Source of the DNA: Chlamydiia bacterium | GTDB lineage: Bacteria > Chlamydiota > Chlamydiia > Chlamydiales > Simkaniaceae | DNA: 64,000 nt | Reading direction: 5' to 3' | Assembly (NCBI GenBank): GCA_030429605.1 | Contig: JAUIEV010000001.1 | Coordinates: 372,001-436,000, forward strand | In this document: piece by piece, positions 1 to 7,831 of the stretch | Layout of the letters: the number at the start of each line of letters is the position of its first letter | Numbering within the stretch: position 1 is the first letter of the stretch | Program-made: the position numbers and the translations under genes | The notes under the pieces: model-generated | What the model was told of the DNA's origin: nothing | Database searches by the model: none | What the model saw: the letters and a program-made list of their open reading frames with translations, nothing else

Positions 1-166
1 CGTTTGTAGGCCATATTCCGATTGAATCGCCTGGGTTGTAGCGTATGTCTGATCCTTCAAGCGAAAGAGAAATGTGGTAGGTGGCTTTTGAAGATCCCGG
101 CTTATTTAAAAGCGTTCTTTCGATAATTTTACTATGAAATGGATTTAGTTTATTAAATTTCGTCAT
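1..166 (-). CDS. Sulfite reductase-type flavoprotein, N-terminal fragment
   Basis: This open frame begins with ATG at 164-166 on the minus strand and runs off the left edge, so only 55 residues are visible. The piece reads like the start of an FAD/NADPH reductase of the CysJ/ferredoxin-NADP-reductase-like type: a KPGSSKATYHISL stretch followed by YNPGDSIGIWPTN, the tyrosine-x-proline-glycine-aspartate loop that opens the FAD-binding barrel in sulfite reductase flavoprotein subunits. From memory, C. trachomatis has such a gene (annotated cysJ, CT435) close to the gltX/tsp region, which fits. There is no flavodoxin domain ahead of this start. The gene is divergent from the small lipoprotein at 225, leaving a 58-base shared promoter region. 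The family call is good; the exact substrate cannot be told from this fragment. Confidence 0.7.
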   Translation of the reverse strand, partial: MTKFNKLNPFHSKIIERTLLNKPGSSKATYHISLSLEGSDIRYNPGDSIGIWPTN

Positions 167-224
167 TCAAATACTGGACAAACTACTTTGATTCAAATTA
201 TAATTACAAAAAAGGATTGTAATT

Positions 225-383
225 ATGCGTATATTACTTGTATTTGCTCTCGCAACAGTACTTTCTGGCTGTGGTATCACTGCATATAACCCATCATATA
301 TAGTGTCTGATGGTCCTCAGGTCACCGTTGATGAGCGCAGCTCAAATCAAGCTACTGAGGGACAAGCTCCTTCGCATCCTTAG
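225..383 (+). CDS. Small predicted lipoprotein (52 aa)
   Basis: The frame encodes [16 protein letters not shown] followed by a polar tail of about 36 residues. This is a short signal peptide with a textbook lipobox (LSGC, Cys16), so the mature product should be an acylated peptide anchored in a membrane. An AAAGGA ribosome binding site lies about nine bases before the ATG. Its 3' end overlaps the 3' end of the convergent gltX gene by 32 bases. In C. trachomatis the cysteine-rich lipoprotein gene omcA sits beside gltX, but this product has only the lipobox cysteine, so it is not a recognisable OmcA. The function is unknown. The lipobox and RBS make it likely that the frame is real. Confidence 0.65.
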   Translation: MRILLVFALATVLSGCGITAYNPSYIVSDGPQVTVDERSSNQATEGQAPSHP

Positions 384-1857
384 CGTCATAGCATTTTTTG
401 AGTGCCTCGAGCTTCTTTTTTGAGATTCCACCAAGAAACTCAATGGCAGTCAAGAGGCGTGCTCTTAGCCTGTCCTTGCCAAGAATGGTAGCAGAATCAA
501 AAAGAGGTGGGCCATGGTGCTTACCTGTAATTGCAGCAAAAAGAACCTTCATTACAATTTTTTTGTGGTTCACGCCAAATAATTGAGCTATTTCCTTTGA
601 AGCTTTTTCAACACCTTCTCTTCCCCACGACTCATGTTCTTCCATGTGCCAGATCATACACTGTAAAATGGAAGCACTCAGCTCCGGAGTGGCTTTTCCT
701 GGAGTTAGCAAAGATTCTTGCAGGTCGAGATTATTGACAAAGAGAAAGTAGAAAAGCTCCATAAATTCGCCGAATGTTTTAATTCGGGTGTGGCAGAGCG
801 GCATAAGTGATTGCATAAGCTTTTCATTAAATCCCCATGACTGAATTTTACTCCAGAGTGACTCAACAGGAATCTGGTTAATGATATATTGTTGGTTGAT
901 CCAGTCGAGCTTTGACTGGTCAAAAACAGCGCCAGAAACACCGATACGCTTTGCGTCGAAAGAGGCAATGATCTCATCAAGAGAATAGATTTCTTGGTCT
1001 CCGGGCATGCTATACCCCATGAGAGTTAAGAAGTTAATGAAAGCCTCTTGAAGGTATCCACAGTCTCGAAAGTAAAAAATAGAAGTTGGATTCTTTCGCT
1101 TTGAGAGTTTTTTTCCATCTGTTCCAAGAAGAAGTGGCATGTGCATGAATGTAGGTGCTTCCCAACCAAACGCCTCATAAAGATAGACGTGTTTTGGGGT
1201 GGAGCTCATCCACTCGTCTCCTCGAATGACGTGCGTAATTTTCATGAGGTGATCGTCGACAACGTTTGCCAAGTGGTATGTTGGAAAACCATCTGATTTC
1301 AGAAGAACCTGATCATCAACATCAGCCCATGGGCAGGTGATACGGCCTTTTACTGCATCTTCGTAGACGCACTCCCCAGTCAAAGGTACTTTGAGGCGGA
1401 CAACATACGATTGTCCAGCTTCTTCTCTTTCTGCTATTTCTTGTGGGCTTAAATTTCTGTAGCGTCGATCGTAGCCAATTCGTTGCCCCAGCTTTCTGCT
1501 GACTTCACGCATTTCTTGTAGTTCTTCAGGGGTAGCAAAGCACTTATATGCTTTCCCGTCATCAATGAGTTTTTGGCAATACTCTCTGTAAATGTCCGTT
1601 CTTTCAGACTGTCTGTATGGCCCGAATTCACCGCCAACATCTGGGCCTTCATCCCAAGTGATTCCTGACCATTGCAGTGCATCAAAGATGTTTTTTTCAT
1701 ATTCAGGTCGTGAGCGAGACTGATCGGTATCTTCGATTCGTAAGATAAATGACCCTTTGTGATGTCTAGCAAAGATCATATTAAAAAGAGCCATGTAGGC
1801 AGTTCCAACATGGGGATCACCTGTTGGTGAAGGGGCTATCCGAACTCGAACATTCAT
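352..1857 (-). CDS. gltX: Glutamate--tRNA ligase
   Basis: This 501-residue class I aminoacyl-tRNA synthetase charges tRNA-Glu with glutamate in the cytoplasm. The HIGH-type signature is visible near the N terminus in [13 protein letters not shown] (about residues 9-21), and the KMSKS-type loop is [11 protein letters not shown] in the middle of the protein. Length matches bacterial GluRS. In Chlamydiae a non-discriminating GluRS is normally paired with GatCAB for Gln-tRNA synthesis; whether that applies here cannot be read from this gene alone. The ATG start is followed directly by the conserved [11 protein letters not shown] core, so the start is secure. It lies 86 bases downstream of tsp on the same strand, and its tail overlaps the convergent small lipoprotein gene. 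Confidence 0.97.
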   Translation of the reverse strand: MNVRVRIAPSPTGDPHVGTAYMALFNMIFARHHKGSFILRIEDTDQSRSRPEYEKNIFDALQWSGITWDEGPDVGGEFGPYRQSERTDIYREYCQKLIDDGKAYKCFATPEELQEMREVSRKLGQRIGYDRRYRNLSPQEIAEREEAGQSYVVRLKVPLTGECVYEDAVKGRITCPWADVDDQVLLKSDGFPTYHLANVVDDHLMKITHVIRGDEWMSSTPKHVYLYEAFGWEAPTFMHMPLLLGTDGKKLSKRKNPTSIFYFRDCGYLQEAFINFLTLMGYSMPGDQEIYSLDEIIASFDAKRIGVSGAVFDQSKLDWINQQYIINQIPVESLWSKIQSWGFNEKLMQSLMPLCHTRIKTFGEFMELFYFLFVNNLDLQESLLTPGKATPELSASILQCMIWHMEEHESWGREGVEKASKEIAQLFGVNHKKIVMKVLFAAITGKHHGPPLFDSATILGKDRLRARLLTAIEFLGGISKKKLEALKKCYDAKDAKELVPQ

Positions 1858-1943
1858 TGCGACTACGTATCCGTTTTTTTCCGGATATTGTCTAAGAATG
1901 TCGGATAGATTTCAACCCTTGATATGCACCCTTCATTTTTTAC

Positions 1944-3887
1944 TCAGGCAGCTTTCTTTGTTCCGCTGGTAAGTGCAATAAAATCTTTCATAATATGCAC
2001 GACTTCTTCCAGCTGAAGGTCGTTTTTTCCGAAATCCTCGATTTTATCAACGTCAAAATTCTTCTCATTAATGGTAGTTAATAGACGTTGGTAATTTGTG
2101 TTCTCAGCAATTCTTTTTTCTGAATTTTGCTGAAGCTTCGGGAGATATGGATCAAATGCAGTTATTTTTTTCTGTATATTGCTGGAGTACGAACGCTGAA
2201 TCCGCGCACGTTGAAATGGATGCATGTCCGAGTATGTGTCTATAAAATTTGGAGCAATTGATTCATTTGGAAGTGCAAATTTAGCAAACTGCTCGCCGAC
2301 ATCCAGCTTTGAGAATTCCCCGGGCACTGAAATGTCTGCTTTTGCACCCACAAATTGTGGACTTTTACCGGAGACAGTGTAGTAAAGACCTCGAGTGACT
2401 TTGTATTCGCCCTTAGGATTTATTTTTTTAGTATTCATTGACCCAAGGGTAAAGGTTTGGTATGAGCCTTTTCCATACGTTCTCGGATCTCCCACAATGA
2501 AAGCTCGTCCGTAATCTTGAAGTGTCTGCGCAATAATTTCTGATGCAGAGGCGCTCCCTACATTTGTCAAAACAAGAAGTGGTCCATCCCACATAGTATT
2601 TGGATCAAAGTTTCGTAGGTGTTGGACAGCTCCTGCATAATCTTTTACAGAACAAACTATTCCATTTTTTATAAAAAGACCTGAGACAGCAACAGCCTGA
2701 GACAAAAATCCTCCTGCATTGTTTCGAACATCGAGAATAACGCCTTTTACGTCATGCTTTGCAGCCACTGTTTCATAGGCGTTTTTAATGTCTCCTGCTG
2801 AAGAAGAGGTTTCGTCTTGGTAGAAAGAATAGAGCTTGAGGTGGAGGATGACCCCATCTCCAACATCAAATGTATCATACTCAAAGCGAGATTCCTGGAG
2901 AACAAGCTCATCGCGAACAACATCGACGACAAACTTTTCTTGCATTTTCTTGCCGCTTTGCTCTTCTTTTTCACGAAGGCATGTGAGTGTAACCTTTGTG
3001 CCTTTTGGACCTTTGATAAGTTCAACTGCTTCTGTAATATCCAGTCCGACGACCGGTTCATGGTTGACCGCTATAATTCGGTCTCCCACCTTGAGTACTC
3101 CACTTTTAATAGCAGGACCGCCTTCAATGAGGCGTGTCAATGTAAAGCCGTTTAAGTCATCGCGTAGCTGTGCTCCAATGCCTTCCAGTTTTTGCTGCAC
3201 AAGCATGAGAAACTGATCTGCTTCAGTTGGGGTAAAATAGGCGGTATGCGCATCTAAAGCGCCCGCGATAGCTTTTAAAAAGTGGGAAAGCATGTGCTGC
3301 TTTTGAGTTGAACTCTCTCCGGTAAACTCCTGCTCTCTTGATAGACGTCTCTTTTCAAGCCGCTTAATAAAACGGTCCTTTGTTTCATCATCAATTTTCG
3401 CAGCAGCTTCAATTTGAAGGGTTCTGATTTTCTCTATTCGCTCAATAAGCTCATCTTTCGATCGAACCCATTCGACATTTTTAAACTCTTGTTTATCAAC
3501 CTTTTCCGTAAATTCTTTCCCCTTGATTGAGGCTTCGATTTCATTTCTTCGCTCAATAGCTTGGAGAAAAAGGGCATATATTTGTTCAAACTCTGAGAAT
3601 GACCCTTTATTGAATTCATTAATTGTCTTTTGTATCCGTTCAGATGAAGGCGTATCCCAAGCTTGAATCTCTTCATACGTAAAATACGTTTTTGAGGGGT
3701 CGAGTTCTTCAATGAACCGGATGAACGTGTGCTTTGCAACGGTCTCGTCGAAGGATTTATACTTTACGTGCGCTTTCAAAATTTCTTTCGCTTTTCGTAC
3801 TGTGTCGATTCCAGAAAGTTCAGGAGGGCGAGAAGCAAACTGTAAGCCATTAATTATCAAAAAGATAAATATAATAATCTGTCGCAT
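1944..3887 (-). CDS. tsp: Tail-specific protease (S41 family, PDZ)
   Basis: This 647-residue secreted or periplasmic serine protease is of the Prc/Tsp type, degrading proteins recognised by their C termini. An N-terminal hydrophobic signal (MRQIIIFIFLIINGLQFAS) is followed by a long helical region, a PDZ domain (about 225-325, with GIGAQLRDD and GDRIIAVNHEPV) and the S41 catalytic domain. The catalytic pair appears as GSASASE (Ser about 447) and YGKGS (Lys about 473). A charged C-terminal region like the DUF3340 tail of Prc homologues follows. In C. trachomatis the corresponding protein is CT441, also next to the gltX/euo region. It is divergent from euo across a 300-base intergenic region. 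The catalytic residues look intact. Confidence 0.93.
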   Translation of the reverse strand: MRQIIIFIFLIINGLQFASRPPELSGIDTVRKAKEILKAHVKYKSFDETVAKHTFIRFIEELDPSKTYFTYEEIQAWDTPSSERIQKTINEFNKGSFSEFEQIYALFLQAIERRNEIEASIKGKEFTEKVDKQEFKNVEWVRSKDELIERIEKIRTLQIEAAAKIDDETKDRFIKRLEKRRLSREQEFTGESSTQKQHMLSHFLKAIAGALDAHTAYFTPTEADQFLMLVQQKLEGIGAQLRDDLNGFTLTRLIEGGPAIKSGVLKVGDRIIAVNHEPVVGLDITEAVELIKGPKGTKVTLTCLREKEEQSGKKMQEKFVVDVVRDELVLQESRFEYDTFDVGDGVILHLKLYSFYQDETSSSAGDIKNAYETVAAKHDVKGVILDVRNNAGGFLSQAVAVSGLFIKNGIVCSVKDYAGAVQHLRNFDPNTMWDGPLLVLTNVGSASASEIIAQTLQDYGRAFIVGDPRTYGKGSYQTFTLGSMNTKKINPKGEYKVTRGLYYTVSGKSPQFVGAKADISVPGEFSKLDVGEQFAKFALPNESIAPNFIDTYSDMHPFQRARIQRSYSSNIQKKITAFDPYLPKLQQNSEKRIAENTNYQRLLTTINEKNFDVDKIEDFGKNDLQLEEVVHIMKDFIALTSGTKKAA

Positions 3888-4187
3888 ACATACCTATTAT
3901 TTGTTTTTTTAACGCTTAGTTGCTCACTATCAATAATTTAAAAGAAATTTTGTAATCTCCCTTTGCCTGATATTACAAAATGTTGTAGACTTTGGCCAGT
4001 AAATATTTGATTTCCTCGCTTTTTAACAGAAAATAACTTGAAATCAAGTCAATTTTTTGTAATAATTAGAGATCTAAAAGGCATAAAGATCTCGGTTATT
4101 GAATAAACCAATAACCAAATGCTACTAAAAAAGCGTTTACATGTTGAATGTAGCAAATAGGGATTACTTTTGACGAGGAGGACTATA
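3888..4187. other. Intergenic region between tsp and euo (300 bp)
   Basis: No plausible coding frame is seen in this AT-rich stretch. It separates two divergent genes and should hold promoters for both. On the plus side a sigma70-like element is visible at 4038-4065. The rest is A/T runs with no clear hairpin. Because Euo homologues bind AT-rich operators, autoregulation is conceivable, but no specific site can be assigned by eye. Confidence 0.5.
4038..4065 (+). promoter_or_regulatory. Candidate promoter of euo
   Basis: TTGAAA at 4038-4043 and TAATAA at 4060-4065 are separated by 16 bases, a reasonable match to a sigma66/sigma70 promoter. It lies about 120 bases ahead of the euo start, which would give a long untranslated leader. 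The flanks are AT-rich, so chance matches are easy. Confidence 0.35.
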
Positions 4188-4655
4188 ATGGAATTTCAAA
4201 CAAGCAACCCAGAGCAGAATCTGATGATGTCAGAAGCTCCATCGGTTGGTAAAAAGGTTGTTTCAATTACAGAAGCAGCTCGAATTAACGGCGTGACTCG
4301 GCAAGCGATTTACGTTGCGATAAAACAGAAAAAATTAAAAGCTTACAAAGACTCAACTCGCTGGACTATCCGGCTTGAAGATCTAGAAGAATATCGAAGA
4401 CAAAAATACTCAAGAGCAAAATCAACATTCAATGGTGAACTTCTTTTTGATAACTCAAAAGGGTATTTCTCTGTTAACCAAGTAGCAAAGATGCTTGGTG
4501 TTCCAGCGCAAAAAATCTACTACGCTACACGAATTGGTCTTCTAAAGGCTTCACGTAAAGGTGCTGCCTGGGTCATTCATGTTGATGATGTAAAAGAATA
4601 CCAGAAGAACTATCTTGAAAAACAAGAAGAAAGTTCTTCTTCAGAAGCGATGTAA
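4188..4655 (+). CDS. euo: Euo-like DNA-binding regulator with two excisionase-type HTH domains
   Basis: The 155-residue product contains two tandem helix-turn-helix modules of the excisionase/MerR-like (HTH_17) type. The first spans about residues 24-75 (SITEAARINGVTRQAIYVAI...WTIRLEDLEEY) and the second about 93-145 (FSVNQVAKMLGVPAQKIYYAT...WVIHVDDVKEY). Each ends in the same W-x-I-x-x-[ED]-D-[LV]-x-E-Y unit, so an internal duplication is evident. Euo in Chlamydia is an early-cycle repressor of late genes and lies in the gltX-tsp-euo-recJ neighbourhood, exactly as here. The ATG at 4188 is preceded by GAGGAGGA at the right distance and is preferred over an upstream TTG at 4170. A serine/glutamate-rich tail follows. 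A strong terminator closes the gene. Confidence 0.85.
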   Translation: MEFQTSNPEQNLMMSEAPSVGKKVVSITEAARINGVTRQAIYVAIKQKKLKAYKDSTRWTIRLEDLEEYRRQKYSRAKSTFNGELLFDNSKGYFSVNQVAKMLGVPAQKIYYATRIGLLKASRKGAAWVIHVDDVKEYQKNYLEKQEESSSSEAM

Positions 4656-4716
4656 TTTTATTCAACGCTCTTTGTTAAAGAGTGTTTACATCCATTTAAC
4701 GTCCTCTTAAGATACG

Positions 4717-4751
4717 AGGCATTGTCATCCCATTCGACAATGCCTTTTTTT
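4717..4751 (+). terminator. Rho-independent terminator of euo
   Basis: AGGCATTGTC (4717-4726) and GACAATGCCT (4736-4745) form a perfect 10-bp stem with a 9-base loop, followed by a run of seven T residues (4745-4751). The U-tract lies on the plus-strand side, so it terminates euo. It abuts the 3' end of the convergent methyltransferase gene. Confidence 0.9.
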
Positions 4752-5958
4752 ATTTTTCTAGCACAGCGACCGTTTCAAGGTGTGTTGTTTGAGGAAACAT
4801 ATCAAAAGCATCTAAAGCCGTAAGTGCATATCCCATATCAATACAGTGCGCAATATCTCTCGCAAGTGTTGCAGGCATGCAAGAAGTATAGACAATTTTT
4901 TGAATGCCGCTCTCTGTTAGCTTTGAAAGCGCTTCTTTACTCATGCCTTCCCGGGGTGGATTTGTCAGTGCAAGATCAAAAGGGGTTGTGTAAGAAAATG
5001 ATTCGACTGACTGATTTAAAACAGTAATAGAGAGATGCTCTGAGGTTGCATTTTTGATGGCCTCTTGACAGGATGTTTTATTTGCTTCAATGAGTGTTAC
5101 AGTCTTCCCATCTTTTGCAAGGAGTGTTGCTCCATCACCCTTGCCTCCGTAGAGATCGAGTACAGCAGAAGCGTTTCTGCATTCTTTATGCACGTGAGCT
5201 CTTAACATTTCAGCCACACCATCATTACATTGCATAAACCCATACGGTGTCGTTCCGCTTGGAATAGCCCCGACACATTCAAACTGCCTTCTTGATTTCC
5301 ACTGAATGGAAGGTGCAATATCCAGAAAAGACTCAGACCATTTTTTCCAGTTTTTTGGAAGAGAAAGAGGAAAAGAAAAGGCTAAAAGTGGCCCTTCATT
5401 TGTTGAGCAGATGCGGAGAGATCCTCGTTCAATTGATGATGAGTCGAGCGTTATAAGTCGTTCATTTAATGCATGAAAAAATGAAGGTGTAAAAGGAGTC
5501 AGCGGACATTCTTTGACGTGCATCAGTGAATGCGACGCTTTTTTATGGTATCCCGCAAGAAATCCGCGAACATGTTTCTTCAAATTAAGTCTCATGTGCT
5601 CACGATAGTGCCATTCTTTTGGTGAGGTGTGAAATGTAATTTCAGGAGGAGTAAATCCACCTATTCGTCTACAGGCATCTTCTAGAAAATGACGCTTTAT
5701 GGAGCACTGGGCATGATACGCTATGTGTTGGAAATCACACCCTCCACATATGCCGAAATGCATGCACTGTGGGGGAACGCGATCCTTTGAAGGGGTATGG
5801 ATGCGAACAAGAGAGGCTTCGCCGTAGTGCTTCTTCTCCACCGTCGGTTTACACTCAATAGAATCTCCGGGAGCTGTAAACGGGACAAAATACACTTTGC
5901 CATCTATTCGAAGAACTCCTTTTCCTCCAAAAGCAATAGATTCAACGTCACCTTTCAT
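4750..5958 (-). CDS. RlmD/RumA-family rRNA (uracil-5-)-methyltransferase
   Basis: This 402-residue SAM-dependent RNA m5U methyltransferase has an N-terminal TRAM-like domain (about 1-55) and the iron-sulfur cysteine set CMHFGICGGC (Cys65, Cys71, Cys74) plus Cys151 in KECPLTPF, expected to hold a 4Fe-4S cluster. The SAM-binding motif is VLDLYGGKGDGATLL. The catalytic cysteine lies in VYTSCMPATLARDI, and the typical THLETVAVL end follows. The likely substrate is 23S rRNA uridine, though RlmD, RlmC and RlmCD activities cannot be separated by sequence alone. It overlaps the upstream recJ gene by four bases (ATGA), implying co-translation. In C. trachomatis euo is followed directly by recJ, so this gene is an insertion relative to that order. 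Confidence 0.85.
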   Translation of the reverse strand: MKGDVESIAFGGKGVLRIDGKVYFVPFTAPGDSIECKPTVEKKHYGEASLVRIHTPSKDRVPPQCMHFGICGGCDFQHIAYHAQCSIKRHFLEDACRRIGGFTPPEITFHTSPKEWHYREHMRLNLKKHVRGFLAGYHKKASHSLMHVKECPLTPFTPSFFHALNERLITLDSSSIERGSLRICSTNEGPLLAFSFPLSLPKNWKKWSESFLDIAPSIQWKSRRQFECVGAIPSGTTPYGFMQCNDGVAEMLRAHVHKECRNASAVLDLYGGKGDGATLLAKDGKTVTLIEANKTSCQEAIKNATSEHLSITVLNQSVESFSYTTPFDLALTNPPREGMSKEALSKLTESGIQKIVYTSCMPATLARDIAHCIDMGYALTALDAFDMFPQTTHLETVAVLEK

Positions 5959-7682
5959 TTAAGAAGTTTCAGGTCCTTTACCTGGAGTTGAATAGATGAT
6001 TTGTTCAAAAAGACGTTAATGTGTGGGGTAAAAGCGATTTGCAATTTAAGGTGCTTCTTTAACAATCGAGGTCTGTGGTCACCAAGTCCAAAACCAATAC
6101 CTTCAAGCATCCGCTCGTTTTGCTCAAGATACAGTTTTAGATGTGTTTTTCCGACAATTTTAGGAGGCCATGCTTGTGTCACAGTTGAATAGAGAAGTGG
6201 TGCTGGATTTTCAGTTCCAAAAGGTTCTAGTAAAGACATTGAATCAAGAAAATCAAAAGTGAGATCTTCAAAGTCAATAGGAGAGTCTAAGTAAATTTTT
6301 GGAAGGATATCTTGTTTTTCGAGTGCAACGTCTGCGATTTTAAGAAACCGCTCTTGAAATTCAGGGATGTTTTTCTCTTCTATTGTGAGCCCAGCGGCGT
6401 AGTCGTGGCCCCCAAAATTAACAAGGAGATCACTGAGTTCACGCAACGGAGTTAACAATGGGAATTCCGGAATGGTTCGAATAGATCCTTTCCCAATTCC
6501 ATTATCAAGAGAGATAATAATCGTTGGTCGATTGTATTGTTTAGCTATGCGGGCAGACAAAATAGGAATTATCCCAGGGTGCCATTCCTCAGAATACAGA
6601 ACTACCGCTTTGTGTTTTAGAGTGTTAGGATGGCTGAAGAGGTAGCTATCTACGTTTTCAGCATCACGCCTTTCAATTTTTTGCCGCTCTGCGTTGTTCA
6701 GCTCGAGCTCCTTTGCAAGAAGCTCAGCTTTTTGTGCATCTTGGATAAGAAGTAATTCAATTCCTTTTATTGGATCTGCAATACGGCCCAGTGAGTTTAA
6801 ACGAGGAGCCACTTTTGATGCGATGTCAGTCGTTGTGATAAACCCCGGCTTTAAGTCACACACTTCAAGCAATTTGAGTAGTCCAATTCGTTTGGACTTT
6901 GCAAACTGCCTTAGTCCATATCGAACTAAAATTCTGTTTTCACCGACAAGAGGACCCATGTCTGCTACCGTACCAAGTGCAACAAGGTCGAGAAAACGCT
7001 TTAGATCAATTTTTGAAACGCTAATTTCACCCCTCGAGACAAGAGTGTTTGTGACCGCGTGCGCCAATTTAAACGCAACGCCAACACCTGTGAGTTCTCT
7101 GTTTGGGTATGTGCTATGGATAAGTTTCGGATTCAATGTTGCAACACAATGAGGGATTCGTGCTGTTGGCTCGTGATGGTCTGTAATTATGACATCGATA
7201 TTGTGTTTGACAAGCTCTTCAATTTCACTTGCTGCAGTGATGCCGCAATCAACTGTAATCATGAGTCGGCAGTCCTGTTGCTTAGCGTATTCTAAGGCGT
7301 CAAGAATGAAGTTTTGCTTTGACGATGTTCTATTCGGTACAAAAAAATAGGCGTTTCCACCAAGTCGGCGGATGAAATCAACAAGAAGGGTAGTGCCGGT
7401 TATCCCATCAACATCGTTATCACCATAGATGAGGATATTTTCTTTTTTGGACAATGCATGATAGACACGGTCAACTGCTTTTTCCATGTCAGTAAACAAG
7501 GCTGGATCGTGCAGTTGAGGAAGCTTTGCATAGAGGAAGTTATAAATGTCTTCAAATGCAGTAAACCCCCGCGATACGAGAACCTGCGCAGTTACTGGGT
7601 GGATATTAAACTCATTTATAATAGCTTCTTTCCACTCAGTCTGTATTTTTGGATATATCCAAACTTGTTCGAGTTCCATCAC
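5955..7682 (-). CDS. recJ: Single-stranded-DNA-specific exonuclease RecJ
   Basis: This 575-residue DHH-family 5'-3' single-strand exonuclease acts in recombinational repair and mismatch repair. Motif I reads GDNDVDGITG (about 87-96), the DHH motif is ITDHHEP (about 170), and the DHHA1 domain carries FGGHDYAAGLTI, so the metal-binding centre appears complete. Length is typical. It sits between the SecDF gene and the methyltransferase, in the same order as euo-recJ-secDF in Chlamydia. The ATG start is followed by a second ATG codon; either would give essentially the same protein. A hairpin in the 149-base gap upstream probably terminates secDF transcription, so recJ may have its own promoter. 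Confidence 0.95.
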   Translation of the reverse strand: MMELEQVWIYPKIQTEWKEAIINEFNIHPVTAQVLVSRGFTAFEDIYNFLYAKLPQLHDPALFTDMEKAVDRVYHALSKKENILIYGDNDVDGITGTTLLVDFIRRLGGNAYFFVPNRTSSKQNFILDALEYAKQQDCRLMITVDCGITAASEIEELVKHNIDVIITDHHEPTARIPHCVATLNPKLIHSTYPNRELTGVGVAFKLAHAVTNTLVSRGEISVSKIDLKRFLDLVALGTVADMGPLVGENRILVRYGLRQFAKSKRIGLLKLLEVCDLKPGFITTTDIASKVAPRLNSLGRIADPIKGIELLLIQDAQKAELLAKELELNNAERQKIERRDAENVDSYLFSHPNTLKHKAVVLYSEEWHPGIIPILSARIAKQYNRPTIIISLDNGIGKGSIRTIPEFPLLTPLRELSDLLVNFGGHDYAAGLTIEEKNIPEFQERFLKIADVALEKQDILPKIYLDSPIDFEDLTFDFLDSMSLLEPFGTENPAPLLYSTVTQAWPPKIVGKTHLKLYLEQNERMLEGIGFGLGDHRPRLLKKHLKLQIAFTPHINVFLNKSSIQLQVKDLKLLK

Positions 7683-7790
7683 GTTACATTCTTCGTATGA
7701 GAAAAGAGTTTGCCTTTACTTTCGCATACTTCGGGATTAATAGTGTATATTTTGTTTTGGACTGTGTCTGTCAAGGCAAAGAGGAAGAGA

Positions 7791-7820
7791 GCACCCGGAA
7801 TATAGAATCTTCCCGGGTGC
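7791..7820 (-). terminator. Hairpin after secDF, probable terminator
   Basis: On the minus strand GCACCCGG (7813-7820) pairs with CCGGGTGC (7791-7798) across a 14-base loop that can pair further. A pyrimidine-rich, only moderately T-rich tract follows. It lies just beyond the secDF stop codon and so probably terminates or attenuates that transcript. The stem is convincing; efficiency is doubtful because the T run is broken. Confidence 0.55.
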
Positions 7821-7831
7821 AACATAAATGT

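Noticed and set aside
4717-4751. Terminator acting on both strands for euo and the methyltransferase
   Set aside because: The T run is present only on the plus-strand side; the minus-strand transcript would lack a U tract after the stem.
6694-7152. 152-codon frame antisense to recJ
   Set aside because: It lies wholly inside recJ on the other strand; its Ser/Arg-rich composition is that of a reverse-strand shadow.
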